DNA of 64,000 bases from Bauldia sp. (GTDB lineage Bacteria; Pseudomonadota; Alphaproteobacteria; Rhizobiales; Kaistiaceae), in contig JBBCGQ010000001.1 in assembly GCA_037200845.1 (NCBI GenBank), positions 1,736,001 to 1,800,000 of the forward strand, read 5' to 3'. The position numbers were made by a program, and so were the translations under genes. This document shows positions 37,840 through 45,974 of this stretch, piece by piece. The notes beneath the pieces are model-generated. The model ran no database searches. It worked only from the letters and a program-made list of their open reading frames with translations, and was not told the DNA's origin. Every line of letters begins with the position of its first letter. Position 1 is the first letter of the stretch.

Positions 37840-37874
37840 GTTGGCCGCCGGATCCCCACCCAAGGAGACCCGCC

Positions 37875-38948
37875 GTGCCGCACACCACCGACGACCTGCG
37901 CATCCGCGAGATACGCGAACTGTCCACCCCCGCGACCGTGATGCGCGAATTTCCGCGCACGGACGCGGCGAGCCGCACCGTCGCCGGAGCGCGGCGGGCG
38001 TTCTCCAACATCCTGCACGGCGCCGACGACCGCCTGGCGGTGATCGTCGGGCAGTGCTCGATCCACGATCCGAAGGCGGCGATGGAATACGCCGGACGGC
38101 TCGCCGAGATGCGGCGCAGGCTTGGCGGCGCGCTGGAAATCATCATGCGGGTCTATTTCGAGAAGCCGCGCACCACCGTCGGCTGGAAGGGCCTGATCAA
38201 CGATCCCGATCTCGACGGCTCGTTCGCGATCGACAAGGGCCTTCGCATCGCGCGCGGCCTGCTGGTCGATATCAACTCGATGGGCCTGCCGGCCGCGGTC
38301 GAGTTCCTCGACATGACGACGCCCCAGTACATTGCCGACCTCGTCGGCTGGGGCGCGATCGGCGCGCGCACGACCGAAAGCCAGGTGCATCGCGAGCTGG
38401 CCTCCGGTCTGTCGTGCCCGGTCGGCTTCAAGAACGGCACCGACGGCAACGTGCGCATCGCCATCGACGCGGTGAAATCGGCCTCGCAGCCACATCATTT
38501 CCTCGCCGTCACCAAGGACGGGCGCTCGGGCATCGCCGAGACCACCGGCAACGACGACTGCCACATCATCCTGCGCGGCGGGAAGGTGCCGAACTACGAT
38601 CAGGTGAGCGTCGCCAGCGCCGCGGCGGAACTGGTGAAGTCGAACCTGCGTCCCGCGATCATGATCGACGCCAGCCACGCCAACTCAAGCAAGCAGCCGG
38701 AGAACCAGCCGGCGGTGCTGGATGCCGTCGGCCTGCAGCTCGCCGCCGGCGACCGGCGCATCATCGGCGTGATGCTGGAAAGCAACCTCGTCGCCGGGCG
38801 CCAGGACCTCGTGCCGGGCCGGCCGCTGACTTACGGGCAGAGCATCACCGACGGCTGCATCGGCTGGGACACGACGGTCGCCGTGCTGGAGCGGCTGGCG
38901 GATGCGGTAGAGGAGCGGCGCCGGGTTTCGGGGCAGCGCGTCGCCTAG
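37875..38948 (+). CDS. aroG: 3-deoxy-7-phosphoheptulonate synthase, class I (AroF/G/H type)
   Basis: This is the first step of the shikimate pathway, joining phosphoenolpyruvate and erythrose 4-phosphate. The 357-residue product has the class I signatures VIVGQCSIHDPKAAMEYA, RVYFEKPRTTVGWKGLINDP, GARTTESQVHRELASGLSCPVGFKNGTDGN and the metal-site ASHANSSK. It is E. coli-like; many alphaproteobacteria instead use a class II enzyme, so this may be a second isozyme. GTG start with AAGGAG seven bases upstream. Expression is very probably controlled by the aromatic attenuator in front. It overlaps the convergent DUF1304 gene by four bases. Confidence 0.95.
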   Translation: MPHTTDDLRIREIRELSTPATVMREFPRTDAASRTVAGARRAFSNILHGADDRLAVIVGQCSIHDPKAAMEYAGRLAEMRRRLGGALEIIMRVYFEKPRTTVGWKGLINDPDLDGSFAIDKGLRIARGLLVDINSMGLPAAVEFLDMTTPQYIADLVGWGAIGARTTESQVHRELASGLSCPVGFKNGTDGNVRIAIDAVKSASQPHHFLAVTKDGRSGIAETTGNDDCHIILRGGKVPNYDQVSVASAAAELVKSNLRPAIMIDASHANSSKQPENQPAVLDAVGLQLAAGDRRIIGVMLESNLVAGRQDLVPGRPLTYGQSITDGCIGWDTTVAVLERLADAVEERRRVSGQRVA

Positions 38949-39307
38949 CCGAGCCAGAGCAGGACGAGCGCCACCAACGCCGGCGCGGCCTGGACGTAAA
39001 GGATGCGGCGGCTGACCGACCAGCCGCCGTAAGCGCCGGCAACGATGACGCAGGCGAGGAAGAACGTGGCGATCGCCTTCGACGCGGCGGGCTCGGGATA
39101 GGCGAGGGCGAAGACCAGGCCGGCGGCGAGGAAGCCGTTGTAGAGGCCTTGGTTGGCGGCCAGCACCGCCATGGTCCTGGCGTTCTCCGGCGTGTTGCCG
39201 AAGGTGCGGAGCCCGATCGGCTGCTGCCACAGGAACATCTCGAGGATCAGGAACCAGAGGTGCTCGAGTGCGACGAGAGCGATGAGGAGGATGGCGATGG
39301 TGTGCAT
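38945..39307 (-). CDS. DUF1304 family membrane protein
   Basis: 120 residues with four membrane helices. IALVALEHLWFLILEMFLWQ, TFGNTPENARTMAVLAANQGLYNGFLAAGL and a C-terminal helix match DUF1304 (YqjF/epimerase-associated small membrane proteins) of unknown function. The ATG at 39307 gives the usual length. It ends inside the last codons of aroG, so the pair is convergent. Confidence 0.88.
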   Translation of the reverse strand: MHTIAILLIALVALEHLWFLILEMFLWQQPIGLRTFGNTPENARTMAVLAANQGLYNGFLAAGLVFALAYPEPAASKAIATFFLACVIVAGAYGGWSVSRRILYVQAAPALVALVLLWLG

Positions 39308-39377
39308 GGCGGCTCCGCTGCGGTTGCCCGCAATCGTCGCGATCTTTCGCCGGCCTGCAAGTCCGTTCCGCAACGCC

Positions 39378-39471
39378 TGTCATTTCCGCGAAGGCGGGAA
39401 TCCAGTCGCCGCCGTTGGCGAGCCATAAGACGCGCCGGTGACGACTGGGCCTCCGCCTTCGCGGGGACGAC
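39378..39471. repeat. REP-like inverted-repeat element, copy C
   Basis: Left arm GTCATTTCCGCGAAGGCGGG with AATCCAG, right arm ACTGGGCCTCCGCCTTCGCG with GGGACGAC. A diverged member of the family seen at 3011 and 9050. Confidence 0.6.
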
Positions 39472-39485
39472 ACCGGGCGAGACGC

Positions 39486-39514
39486 AAAACGGCGGCCAAT
39501 CGCTTGGCCGCCGT
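39486..39514 (-). terminator. Intrinsic terminator of SH3-domain gene
   Basis: Perfect 11-bp stem ACGGCGGCCAA/TTGGCCGCCGT with a TCGC loop; on the minus strand the stem is followed by TTTTG. It lies about 28 bases beyond the stop of the minus-strand gene. Confidence 0.7.
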
Positions 39515-39541
39515 GCTGCTAGGTCACGCTAGAAAACGCGA

Positions 39542-40210
39542 TCAGGTGCAAACGAGCTTGCCCTTCTTCCAGACGCAATTCTTGTTGCCGTTCTGGCCGG
39601 CGTTCTGCCCGTTGTTCTGGCCGTTGCCGAAGCCCGGCTTGTTGCCGAACTTGCCGTTGCCGTTGTTGTTGTTGCCGACTTGGCCGTTGCCGCCGTTGCC
39701 GTTGAACTGGCCATTGTTGCCGTTCTGGCCGTTGTTGCCAAACTGGCCGTTGTTACCGAACTTCGGCGGCTTCGGATTGTTCGGCGGCTGTGCCTGGCCC
39801 TGACCCTGCCAATGGAAGTTGCTCCACTTGGACCGCTGGTTGAAGAACGAGCGGTTCTTGTAGTGCGAGTCCCAGTACGAGCCGAAGTTGAAGGTGATAA
39901 ACGGAATGGCCGAATAGCCGCGGATCGGAATGCGGCGCGACTGGTAGCTCGCCTGCAGGTAGTTCGACGACATCCAGCCGCGGTTCTGTTTCCACGATAT
40001 GTCGCACCAGGAATCGTCGGTGAGGCATCCGTAGATCGTGATGGCCGACCCGGCCGGGATGACGACGATGGGCGGATAGGCGGTAGATGGGCCGGAGCGC
40101 TCGTTGACGTTGGCAGTGACGAAGCCGCTGACGGGCGCGGCGAACGCGGGCGTGGCCGCCAGGGCAAGCAGCCCGAGGCCCGCCGCGGCGGCGATACGAA
40201 GTGATTTCAT
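39542..40210 (-). CDS. Exported SH3-domain protein with Asn/Gly-rich repeat tail
   Basis: 222 residues: a signal peptide (LGLLALAATPAFAAP), a bacterial SH3 domain (VTANVNERSGPSTAYPPIVVIPAGSAITIYGCL..WCDISW, about residues 28-85), a linker with YWDSHY, then about 60 residues of low-complexity Asn/Gly/Gln repeats (units such as NNGQFGNNGQNG). The conserved-looking C-terminus is CVWKKGKLVCT. It is probably periplasmic, with the SH3 domain binding peptidoglycan or a protein. The repeat tail could slip in copy number. It ends with a strong terminator. Confidence 0.82.
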   Translation of the reverse strand: MKSLRIAAAAGLGLLALAATPAFAAPVSGFVTANVNERSGPSTAYPPIVVIPAGSAITIYGCLTDDSWCDISWKQNRGWMSSNYLQASYQSRRIPIRGYSAIPFITFNFGSYWDSHYKNRSFFNQRSKWSNFHWQGQGQAQPPNNPKPPKFGNNGQFGNNGQNGNNGQFNGNGGNGQVGNNNNGNGKFGNKPGFGNGQNNGQNAGQNGNKNCVWKKGKLVCT

Positions 40211-40339
40211 CGGATTTCCTCGCAGATTGTCTTTTGACGATTAGGACTCTGTAGACTCTGGAGTGCCGTCTTTGTTCCGTTCTGATGACAGCCAGATGCC
40301 ACTGACATCGGCTGGCGGCGGTTCGGCGTAGGGAAACGC

Positions 40340-41431
40340 ATGGTCAAGGCCGCCGCACCTGTCCTTTCCCCGCGCGCTCTCAACCGTGCGCTGCTTGCGC
40401 GGCAGATGCTGCTGGAGCGCTCGCCGATGGCGACGGCTGACGCCATCGGCCATCTCGTCGGCCTGCAGGCCCAGGTGCCGACCGATCCTTACATTGGATT
40501 GTGGTCGCGGTTGCAAGACTTTCGGCCGCAGTCGCTGGAGCAGTTGCTGGTCGATCGCAAGGCGGTGCGGATCGCGGCGATGCGCGGCACGATCCACCTG
40601 ATGCTGGCCGCCGATGCCCTGCAGTTGCGGACGCTGACCCAGCCGGTATTCGACCGCGCGTTCCCGCACACGCCGTTCGGCAAGGGATCGAAGGGCGTCG
40701 ATGCCGCAGCGGTGGTGAGGGCGGCGCGCGCCGCCGTCGAAGCGAACGCGATGACACTGGTCGAGTTGCGGAAGATTCTGGCACCGCGCTTTCCGGAATT
40801 CGACGCGGCGCATCTTTCGTATCTGTTCCACTACGCCGCGCCGCTGGTGCAGGTCCCGCCCCGCGGCCTGTGGTCGAAAAGCAGCGCGCCGAAGGTGACG
40901 ACCGTGGAGCACTGGCTGGGCAAGCCGGTGGCCAAGCGCCCGGCGGTCGACAAGATCGTGCTCCGCTATCTTGCGGCGTTCGGTCCGGCGAGCGCGATGG
41001 ATGCGCAGTCGTGGTCGGGGCTGACCAAGCTTGGCCCGGTGTTCGAGAAACTGCGGCCGCGGCTCGTGACGTTCGCCGACGACGGCGGCCGCGAATTGTT
41101 CGACCTGCCCGAGGCGTCGCGCCCCGACGCCGATACGCCGGCGCCGCCGCGCTTCCTGCCCGTCTACGACAACCTGACACTGGGCTTCGCCAACCGCGAC
41201 CGCATCGCCGGCGCAAAACCGCGGAAGCCACCGGCCGATAATGTCTGGGTGAAATCGTTCACCGTCGACGGATTTATTGCCGGCTTCTGGAAGGAAGCGG
41301 GCGGCACGCTGACGCTTGAGCCGTTCGGCGCGGTCTCGAAGAAGCAGACGTCGGCGCTGGTCGCGGAGGGGCGGCGGCTGCTCGCTTTCCTCGCGCCGGA
41401 CGAGAAGCACGAGGTCGCGATTGTCGCCTGA
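40340..41431 (+). CDS. AlkZ-like winged-helix DNA glycosylase (HTH_42 family)
   Basis: 363 residues of the AlkZ/AlkX (COG3214) family, HEAT/winged-helix DNA glycosylases that release alkylated bases and can unhook interstrand cross-links. The QxQ catalytic motif is visible as GLQAQVP (Gln43 and Gln45), followed by the YIGLWSR segment, MRGTIHLM and the C-terminal PVYDNLTLGFANRDRI. Whether it acts on monoadducts or cross-links cannot be told from sequence. Monocistronic, not adjacent to a biosynthetic cluster, so probably a housekeeping repair enzyme. Confidence 0.82.
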   Translation: MVKAAAPVLSPRALNRALLARQMLLERSPMATADAIGHLVGLQAQVPTDPYIGLWSRLQDFRPQSLEQLLVDRKAVRIAAMRGTIHLMLAADALQLRTLTQPVFDRAFPHTPFGKGSKGVDAAAVVRAARAAVEANAMTLVELRKILAPRFPEFDAAHLSYLFHYAAPLVQVPPRGLWSKSSAPKVTTVEHWLGKPVAKRPAVDKIVLRYLAAFGPASAMDAQSWSGLTKLGPVFEKLRPRLVTFADDGGRELFDLPEASRPDADTPAPPRFLPVYDNLTLGFANRDRIAGAKPRKPPADNVWVKSFTVDGFIAGFWKEAGGTLTLEPFGAVSKKQTSALVAEGRRLLAFLAPDEKHEVAIVA

Positions 41432-41484
41432 CACGCGCATCCGTTGTGTTAGCGTTTGGCGACCGTAACCAGGGAGGAGAGGTC

Positions 41485-41724
41485 ATGGCGGGCAAATCCG
41501 GCGACGGCTACACGCACGAGAACCTTTCGCAGACGCTGGCGGCGCTGGGGCCGGGCGGCTCGGCGACCATCGGCTTCGAGGACTACGAGCAGCTGTTCGG
41601 CGCGCAGCCGAGCGAGGACGAAATCGAGGGCCAGCGGGCTGCCGGGAAGTTTGCCGACCGGCACGATTGCGACCATGAGATCGACCACGCCAAGCGGCGG
41701 GTGTTGTTTTTCAAACGGAAGTAA
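41485..41724 (+). CDS. Small hypothetical protein
   Basis: 79 residues, acidic, with a start region GYTHENLSQTLAALGPGGSATIGFEDYEQLFG and a His/Asp-rich stretch (FADRHDCDHEIDHAKRRVLFFK) that could bind a metal. AGGGAGGAGAGG gives a strong ribosome site. No family with known function recognised. Confidence 0.72.
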   Translation: MAGKSGDGYTHENLSQTLAALGPGGSATIGFEDYEQLFGAQPSEDEIEGQRAAGKFADRHDCDHEIDHAKRRVLFFKRK

Positions 41725-41763
41725 GGGGGCGCCGCGGACGGTTGGCCGCATTTCATCCCCTCG

Positions 41764-41883
41764 CTGTCATCCTTCGGCGAGGCCGCAGGCCTCGACCGGA
41801 GGACCACGTGCCACGCGTTCGGCCGGCATTGTTCGCTGAGGATGGTCCTCCGGTCGGCGCTCCGCGCCGCCGAAGGATGACAG
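41764..41883. repeat. Inverted-repeat element with CTGTCATCCTTCGGCG ends
   Basis: Perfect 16-bp terminal inverted repeat: CTGTCATCCTTCGGCG (41764-41779) and CGCCGAAGGATGACAG (41868-41883), with inner GACCGGAGGACCA/TGGTCCTCCGGTC arms. It is non-coding and 120 bp long. A diverged copy is at 60722-60837. Confidence 0.82.
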
Positions 41884-41900
41884 TGTGAGGAGGCGGCCGC

Positions 41901-43442
41901 TTACGGCACCGCCAGCTCGATCAGGAACGGGCCGCGCGTGTTATTGGCCACCGTGAACAGCTCAGCGAATTGTTCCATAGTTTCCGCCCGTCCCGACTCG
42001 ACGCCGAAGCCGGTGGCGATGGCGCGCCAGTCGATCACCGGGTCGTCGAGGTCGAACAGCGCGCGCGAGGCCGCGCCGGCCGCGGCGCCGACGTTTTTCA
42101 GTTCGTCGAACAGGATCTCGTAGCGGCGGTTGGCGAAGATGACCGTGGTGACGTCGAGGCGCTCGCGTGCCTGCGTCCACAGCGCCTGCATGGTGTAGAT
42201 CGCCGAGCCGTCGCCCTCGAGGTTGACGACGCGGCGGCCGGGCGCGCCGACCGCGGCGCCGGTGGCGAGCGGCGGACCGTCGCCGATGGCGCCACCCCTG
42301 GTCTGCAGCCAGTCATGCGGCGCGGCCTCGCCGGTGTTCGGATAGAGGGCGAAGCCGAAGGTCAGGGCCTCGTCGACGACGATGGTGCCCTCGGCGATGA
42401 GCGCGCTGAGTGCCTGCGCCACGGCCGGCGAGGTGACGGCGCCTTTGGGCAACGCCGGGCGCGGTGCACGCGGCGGCGGGACCCAGTCGGGCGCGTCGAG
42501 GGCATCGGCGAGGCGGGCGAGGGCGTCGGGGCCGTCGTCCTCGGCGCGCGCCAACGTATGCACCTCGGCCTCCGGCGGCAGCAGATGACCGGGCTGGCCG
42601 GGATAGGCGAAGAAGGCGACCGGATTCTGCGCACCGACCAGGATGACGCGACGGACGCCGGCGAGTGCCGCCAGCGCCGCGTCGATCGGGTAGGGGACGC
42701 GCGGCACGAACGGGCGGCCGGCGCCGCGTTCGATGCGGGTGATGAAGTTTTCGCCGCTGAGTTTTGCGCCGGTAGCGGCGGCGATGCGCGCGGCATCTTC
42801 CAGCGCGCCGCCGCGGAGCGCGGCGCCGGCGAGCAGGATCAGCGTCGGCTCGCCCGAGCGCAGGATGCGGACGGTTTCGACGATCGCGGCCTCCTCGACG
42901 CGCGCCGGCGGCGTCACCGCCAGCGGCGCGGCGATGACGCCGCCTTCGTCCCACGAGGCATCCGACGGCAGGATCAGGGTCGCGATGCTGCCCGGCGCAC
43001 CGCGCGCGGCCGCCACCGCCGCTGCGGCGTCCGCGCCGACGTCTTCGGCGCGCCGGCTGGTGCGCACGAAAGTCGAGACGGTGCCGGCGAGCGCCTCGGT
43101 GTCGGCCGCCAGCGGCGGATCGAGCGGCTTGTGGTAGGTCGCCTGGTCGCCGACGATCGAGACGATCGGCACGTGCGCGCGCTTCGCGTTGTGGAAGTTG
43201 GCGATGCCGTTGGCGAGGCCGGGGCCGCAGTGGAGCAGCGTCGCGGCCGGCTTGCCGGCCATGCGGGCGTAGCCGTCGGCCGCGCCCGACACGACGCCCT
43301 CGAACAGGCCAAGAACCGAGCGCATGCCGGCGACGCGGTCGAGCGCCGCGACGAAATGCATCTCGCTGGTGCCGGGGTTGGAGAAGCACGTGTCGACGCC
43401 GGACGCGATGAGCGTCCGCACCAGGCTTTCCGCACCGTTCAT
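41901..43442 (-). CDS. Thiamine-diphosphate-dependent enzyme (acetolactate synthase large subunit-like)
   Basis: 513 residues with the three-domain layout of TPP decarboxylases. The N-terminal Pyr domain (SLVRTLIASGVDTCFSNPGTSEMHF; catalytic Glu in LFEGVVSGAADGYARMAG) is followed by a middle domain and a C-terminal PP domain with the GDG..N motif (NLEGDGSAIYTMQALWTQ then VIFANRRYEILFDEL). It is closest in style to the IlvB-related, MdlC-like proteins annotated as acetolactate synthase large subunit that lack a small subunit. The substrate is uncertain. It is divergent from the MBL gene at 43536. Confidence 0.82.
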   Translation of the reverse strand: MNGAESLVRTLIASGVDTCFSNPGTSEMHFVAALDRVAGMRSVLGLFEGVVSGAADGYARMAGKPAATLLHCGPGLANGIANFHNAKRAHVPIVSIVGDQATYHKPLDPPLAADTEALAGTVSTFVRTSRRAEDVGADAAAAVAAARGAPGSIATLILPSDASWDEGGVIAAPLAVTPPARVEEAAIVETVRILRSGEPTLILLAGAALRGGALEDAARIAAATGAKLSGENFITRIERGAGRPFVPRVPYPIDAALAALAGVRRVILVGAQNPVAFFAYPGQPGHLLPPEAEVHTLARAEDDGPDALARLADALDAPDWVPPPRAPRPALPKGAVTSPAVAQALSALIAEGTIVVDEALTFGFALYPNTGEAAPHDWLQTRGGAIGDGPPLATGAAVGAPGRRVVNLEGDGSAIYTMQALWTQARERLDVTTVIFANRRYEILFDELKNVGAAAGAASRALFDLDDPVIDWRAIATGFGVESGRAETMEQFAELFTVANNTRGPFLIELAVP

Positions 43443-43535
43443 TGCGTCGTCCCCGTCGCCTCAATAGCGGACGCCATATTGATGCGGTTTCGCGCCTCGT
43501 CTAGGGGTGTGCGCCTTTTCGCGACGGAGCCGACA

Positions 43536-44345
43536 ATGACGCGCTTCATCTGCCGCCAGTGCGGTACGCAATATCCCGACAGCGACGCGCCGCCGGCGGC
43601 ATGCCTGATCTGCCAGGACGACCGGCAGTACGTGCGCTGGAGCGGGCAGGACTGGACGACGCTCGCCGACCTCAACCGTGTGCACAGACAGAAATTCGTC
43701 GAAGAAGGCGAGGGCATTACCGGCATCGGCATCGATCCCGCCTTCGCCATCAACCAGCGGCCGCTATTGCTGCAGTCGAAAACCGGCAACGTGCTGTGGG
43801 ACTGCGCCACCGTGCTGACCGATGCGGCCGTCGCCGAGATCAAGCGGCGCGGCGGCATTTCCGCAATCGCGATCTCGCATCCGCACTACTACACGACGAT
43901 GCTGGAATGGAGCGACGCCTTCGGCGGCGTGCCGATCCATCTCCACGCCGACGATCGCCGGTGGGTGATGCGGGACGGGCATCGGATCGACTATTGGGAA
44001 GGCGAGACGCTGGCGCTCGGCCCCGAGATGACGCTGGTGCGCTGCGGCGGCCATTTCGCCGGCGGCCAGGTGCTGCACTGGAGCACGGCGGAAGGCGGCA
44101 AGGGCGCGCTGTTCACCGGCGACATCCTGATGGTGGCGCAGACGCGGCGCCACGTCAGCTTCATGTACTCGTTCCCCAACTACGTTCCGCTCAATGCGAC
44201 GAAGGTGAAGCAGGTCGCCGCGGCAGTCGGGCCGTTCGCCTTCGACGCGATCTACGGCGCGTGGATGGGGCAGAACATCAAGGGCGGCGCGAAGCAGGCG
44301 GTCGCGGTTTCGGTGGATCGATATTTGAAGGCGATCGCGGGGTAG
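43536..44345 (+). CDS. MBL-fold metallohydrolase with N-terminal zinc ribbon
   Basis: 269 residues. The N-terminal rubredoxin-like ribbon has Cys6, Cys9, Cys23 and Cys26 (CRQC and CLIC). The MBL domain carries ISHPHYYTTMLEW in place of the usual HxHxDH, RCGGHFAGGQVLHW with a His ligand and LFTGDIL with an Asp ligand. The altered first motif suggests a modified metal centre. The substrate is unknown. The ATG at 43536 is chosen because the zinc ribbon begins right after it; the much longer open frame upstream is a shadow of the TPP gene. Confidence 0.85.
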   Translation: MTRFICRQCGTQYPDSDAPPAACLICQDDRQYVRWSGQDWTTLADLNRVHRQKFVEEGEGITGIGIDPAFAINQRPLLLQSKTGNVLWDCATVLTDAAVAEIKRRGGISAIAISHPHYYTTMLEWSDAFGGVPIHLHADDRRWVMRDGHRIDYWEGETLALGPEMTLVRCGGHFAGGQVLHWSTAEGGKGALFTGDILMVAQTRRHVSFMYSFPNYVPLNATKVKQVAAAVGPFAFDAIYGAWMGQNIKGGAKQAVAVSVDRYLKAIAG

Positions 44346-44351
44346 GCGGTT

Positions 44352-44479
44352 CCCCACCCACCGCGCTTACGCGCGGTCCCCCCTCCCCGGAACGGGGAGG
44401 GATGGAGTAGGCCGAGCCGAACTCCGCTTGTCCTCCCCGGCTATGAGGAGGGGCGCCATGCGAAGCATGGTGGTTGGGG
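44352..44479. repeat. Inverted-repeat element (CCCCACCCACC family), copy 2
   Basis: Left end CCCCACCCACCGCGC, right end GCATGGTGGTTGGGG in inverse orientation, with an internal CCTCCCCGGAACGGGGAGG palindrome that is shared with the element at 4652-4840. Confidence 0.7.
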
Positions 44480-44499
44480 TCCCGCGTAGGAGGTTGCGA

Positions 44500-45030
44500 T
44501 CAGCCAAGCGTCTTGAGATACGCGTCGAGCCGCTCGTTGCCCTGCGTCACCATGCCGGTGAAGCCGCGCTGGATCGCCTCGTCGCGGGCGGCCGTGCTGA
44601 GGAAGGTCACGGTCAGCTTCATGCGCGAGCGATTGTCACCGAGATCCTCGAGCTCCAGCGTGGAGACGAGTTCCACCGGCGGCAGGCCGTCGAGGCCGAA
44701 CTTCCAGTCGTCGGGCGCGTTCCGCCAGGCGAGGTACTTGGGCGCCTCGATCTTCGTGTAGACGCTGGAGTAGCCGAACTCGCTGCCGTTGGGAAAGCGC
44801 ATGACGACGCGCCAGACGCCCCCGACGCGCAGGTCGATGCGGCACTCCGGCACCGTGCCGCCGTGCGGGCCCCAGAACTGCACCATGTGCTTCGGCTGCG
44901 TGTAGCACTCGAAGACGAGATCGCGCGGCGCGTTGAAGGTGCGCACGACCTCGAAGTGTTTAGCGCCCGGGGGGATGACGATCTGGTGGTCGGGCGTCTC
45001 GCCCGCGCGGGCGGCTGTGGCGGCATTCAT
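44500..45030 (-). CDS. SRPBCC/AHSA1-domain protein 1
   Basis: 176 residues with the AHSA1-type START fold: VVRTFNAPRDLVFECYTQPKHMVQFWGPHG, FPNGSEFGYSSVYTKIEAPKYLAW, and TLELEDLGDNRSRMKLTVTF. Ligand unknown. The start ATG overlaps the stop of the upstream paralogue by one base (TGATG). It is the last gene of an ArsR-led operon with three tandem AHSA1 genes. Confidence 0.88.
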   Translation of the reverse strand: MNAATAARAGETPDHQIVIPPGAKHFEVVRTFNAPRDLVFECYTQPKHMVQFWGPHGGTVPECRIDLRVGGVWRVVMRFPNGSEFGYSSVYTKIEAPKYLAWRNAPDDWKFGLDGLPPVELVSTLELEDLGDNRSRMKLTVTFLSTAARDEAIQRGFTGMVTQGNERLDAYLKTLG

Positions 45031-45527
45031 CAGGCAGTCCTCCGGTTGGATGGCTTCAGTTCGGTGAGCAGGGTCTCGAGACGTTCCATCGAGTCGTTGG
45101 CGCCGCGCTCCATGCCGGAGGCGATCATGCCGTCGCGGTCGGCGAGGCTCTCGAAATGCGAGACGACCCTGTAGTGCGTCCGGTCGCCGACCTCTTCCAG
45201 GGTCATCGTCTCGACGATGAAGCGGCCGTCGTACATGCCCTCGACGCCGAATGTCTGGACGATGCACTTCGGCGGCTGCACGTCGCGATATTCGCCGTGG
45301 AAGACGATGCTGCGGCCGTCGGGCGCGGTATGGACGAAGCGCCAGCCGCCGCCCGGCCGCACGTCGAGACGCGCCACCGTCGTCTTCATTTCGCGCGGAC
45401 CCCACCAGCGGGCGACATGCTCGGCCCGGGTCATCGCCTCCCACACCAGCGCGCGCGGCGCGTCGAAGGTGCGCGACATGACGATGATCGGCTCGCCGGC
45501 CGGGGTTTCGACTTTCAGCGTGTTCAT
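45030..45527 (-). CDS. SRPBCC/AHSA1-domain protein 2
   Basis: 165 residues; MSRTFDAPRALVWEAMTRAEHVARWWGPREMKT and FHGEYRDVQPPKCIVQTF are the family signatures. Diverged paralogue of its two neighbours. It starts nine bases after the stop of protein 3 and is coupled to protein 1. Family members in such ArsR operons are thought to bind hydrophobic ligands; no substrate can be assigned. Confidence 0.9.
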   Translation of the reverse strand: MNTLKVETPAGEPIIVMSRTFDAPRALVWEAMTRAEHVARWWGPREMKTTVARLDVRPGGGWRFVHTAPDGRSIVFHGEYRDVQPPKCIVQTFGVEGMYDGRFIVETMTLEEVGDRTHYRVVSHFESLADRDGMIASGMERGANDSMERLETLLTELKPSNRRTA

Positions 45528-45536
45528 CGTGCGCTC

Positions 45537-45974
45537 CTAAGCCAGCGTGGCGAGGTACTGCTCGAGATGGACGTAGATCAGCGTCCAGCCTTCGCGCTGC
45601 TGCTCTGCGCTGAAGGTGGTCTCCAGCCCGAACTCGACTTCGATCTTCGTCTGCTTCGGGCCTTGCTCGGTCAGCGTGACCGTTGCCGGGCGGGCGTCGT
45701 CCATGGTGTAGGCCATGCGCGTCGGCGGCGTGACCTCGGTGAAGGTGCCGCCGAAGACGAAGTCGTTCTTGCCGTCGGGCGAGGCGAAGCCGATGCGGAA
45801 CTTGCCGCCCTTCTTCATCTCCATCTCGGCGAACGGCGTCGTCCAACCCTCGTCGGCGTGGTACCAGTGGACGAGGTGCTTGGGCTCGGTCATCGCCTCC
45901 CACACCAGCGCGATCGGCGCGTTGACGACGCGGGTGATGGTGACGGTCTTGTCCTTATTTTCGGGGTGGGCCAC
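45537..45974 (-). CDS. SRPBCC/AHSA1-domain protein 3
   Basis: 145 residues with VTITRVVNAPIALVWEAMTEPKHLVHWYHADEGW, GGKFRIGFASPDGKNDFVFGGTFTEVTPPTRMAYTM and a C-terminal helix (QQREGWTLIYVHLEQYLATL), the AHSA1/activator of Hsp90 ATPase-like fold. The start overlaps the end of the arsR-type gene by 20 bases, so translation is coupled to the regulator. Confidence 0.9.
   Translation of the reverse strand: MAHPENKDKTVTITRVVNAPIALVWEAMTEPKHLVHWYHADEGWTTPFAEMEMKKGGKFRIGFASPDGKNDFVFGGTFTEVTPPTRMAYTMDDARPATVTLTEQGPKQTKIEVEFGLETTFSAEQQREGWTLIYVHLEQYLATLA

Noticed and set aside
39560-39790. Possible CRISPR-like short repeats
   Set aside because: The repeats are irregular, 6-9 bases, without spacers, and encode the Asn/Gly tail of the SH3 protein.
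41970-43535. N-terminal extension of more than 500 codons on the MBL gene at 43536
   Set aside because: It lies antisense to the TPP enzyme gene; the real protein begins at the zinc ribbon at 43536.
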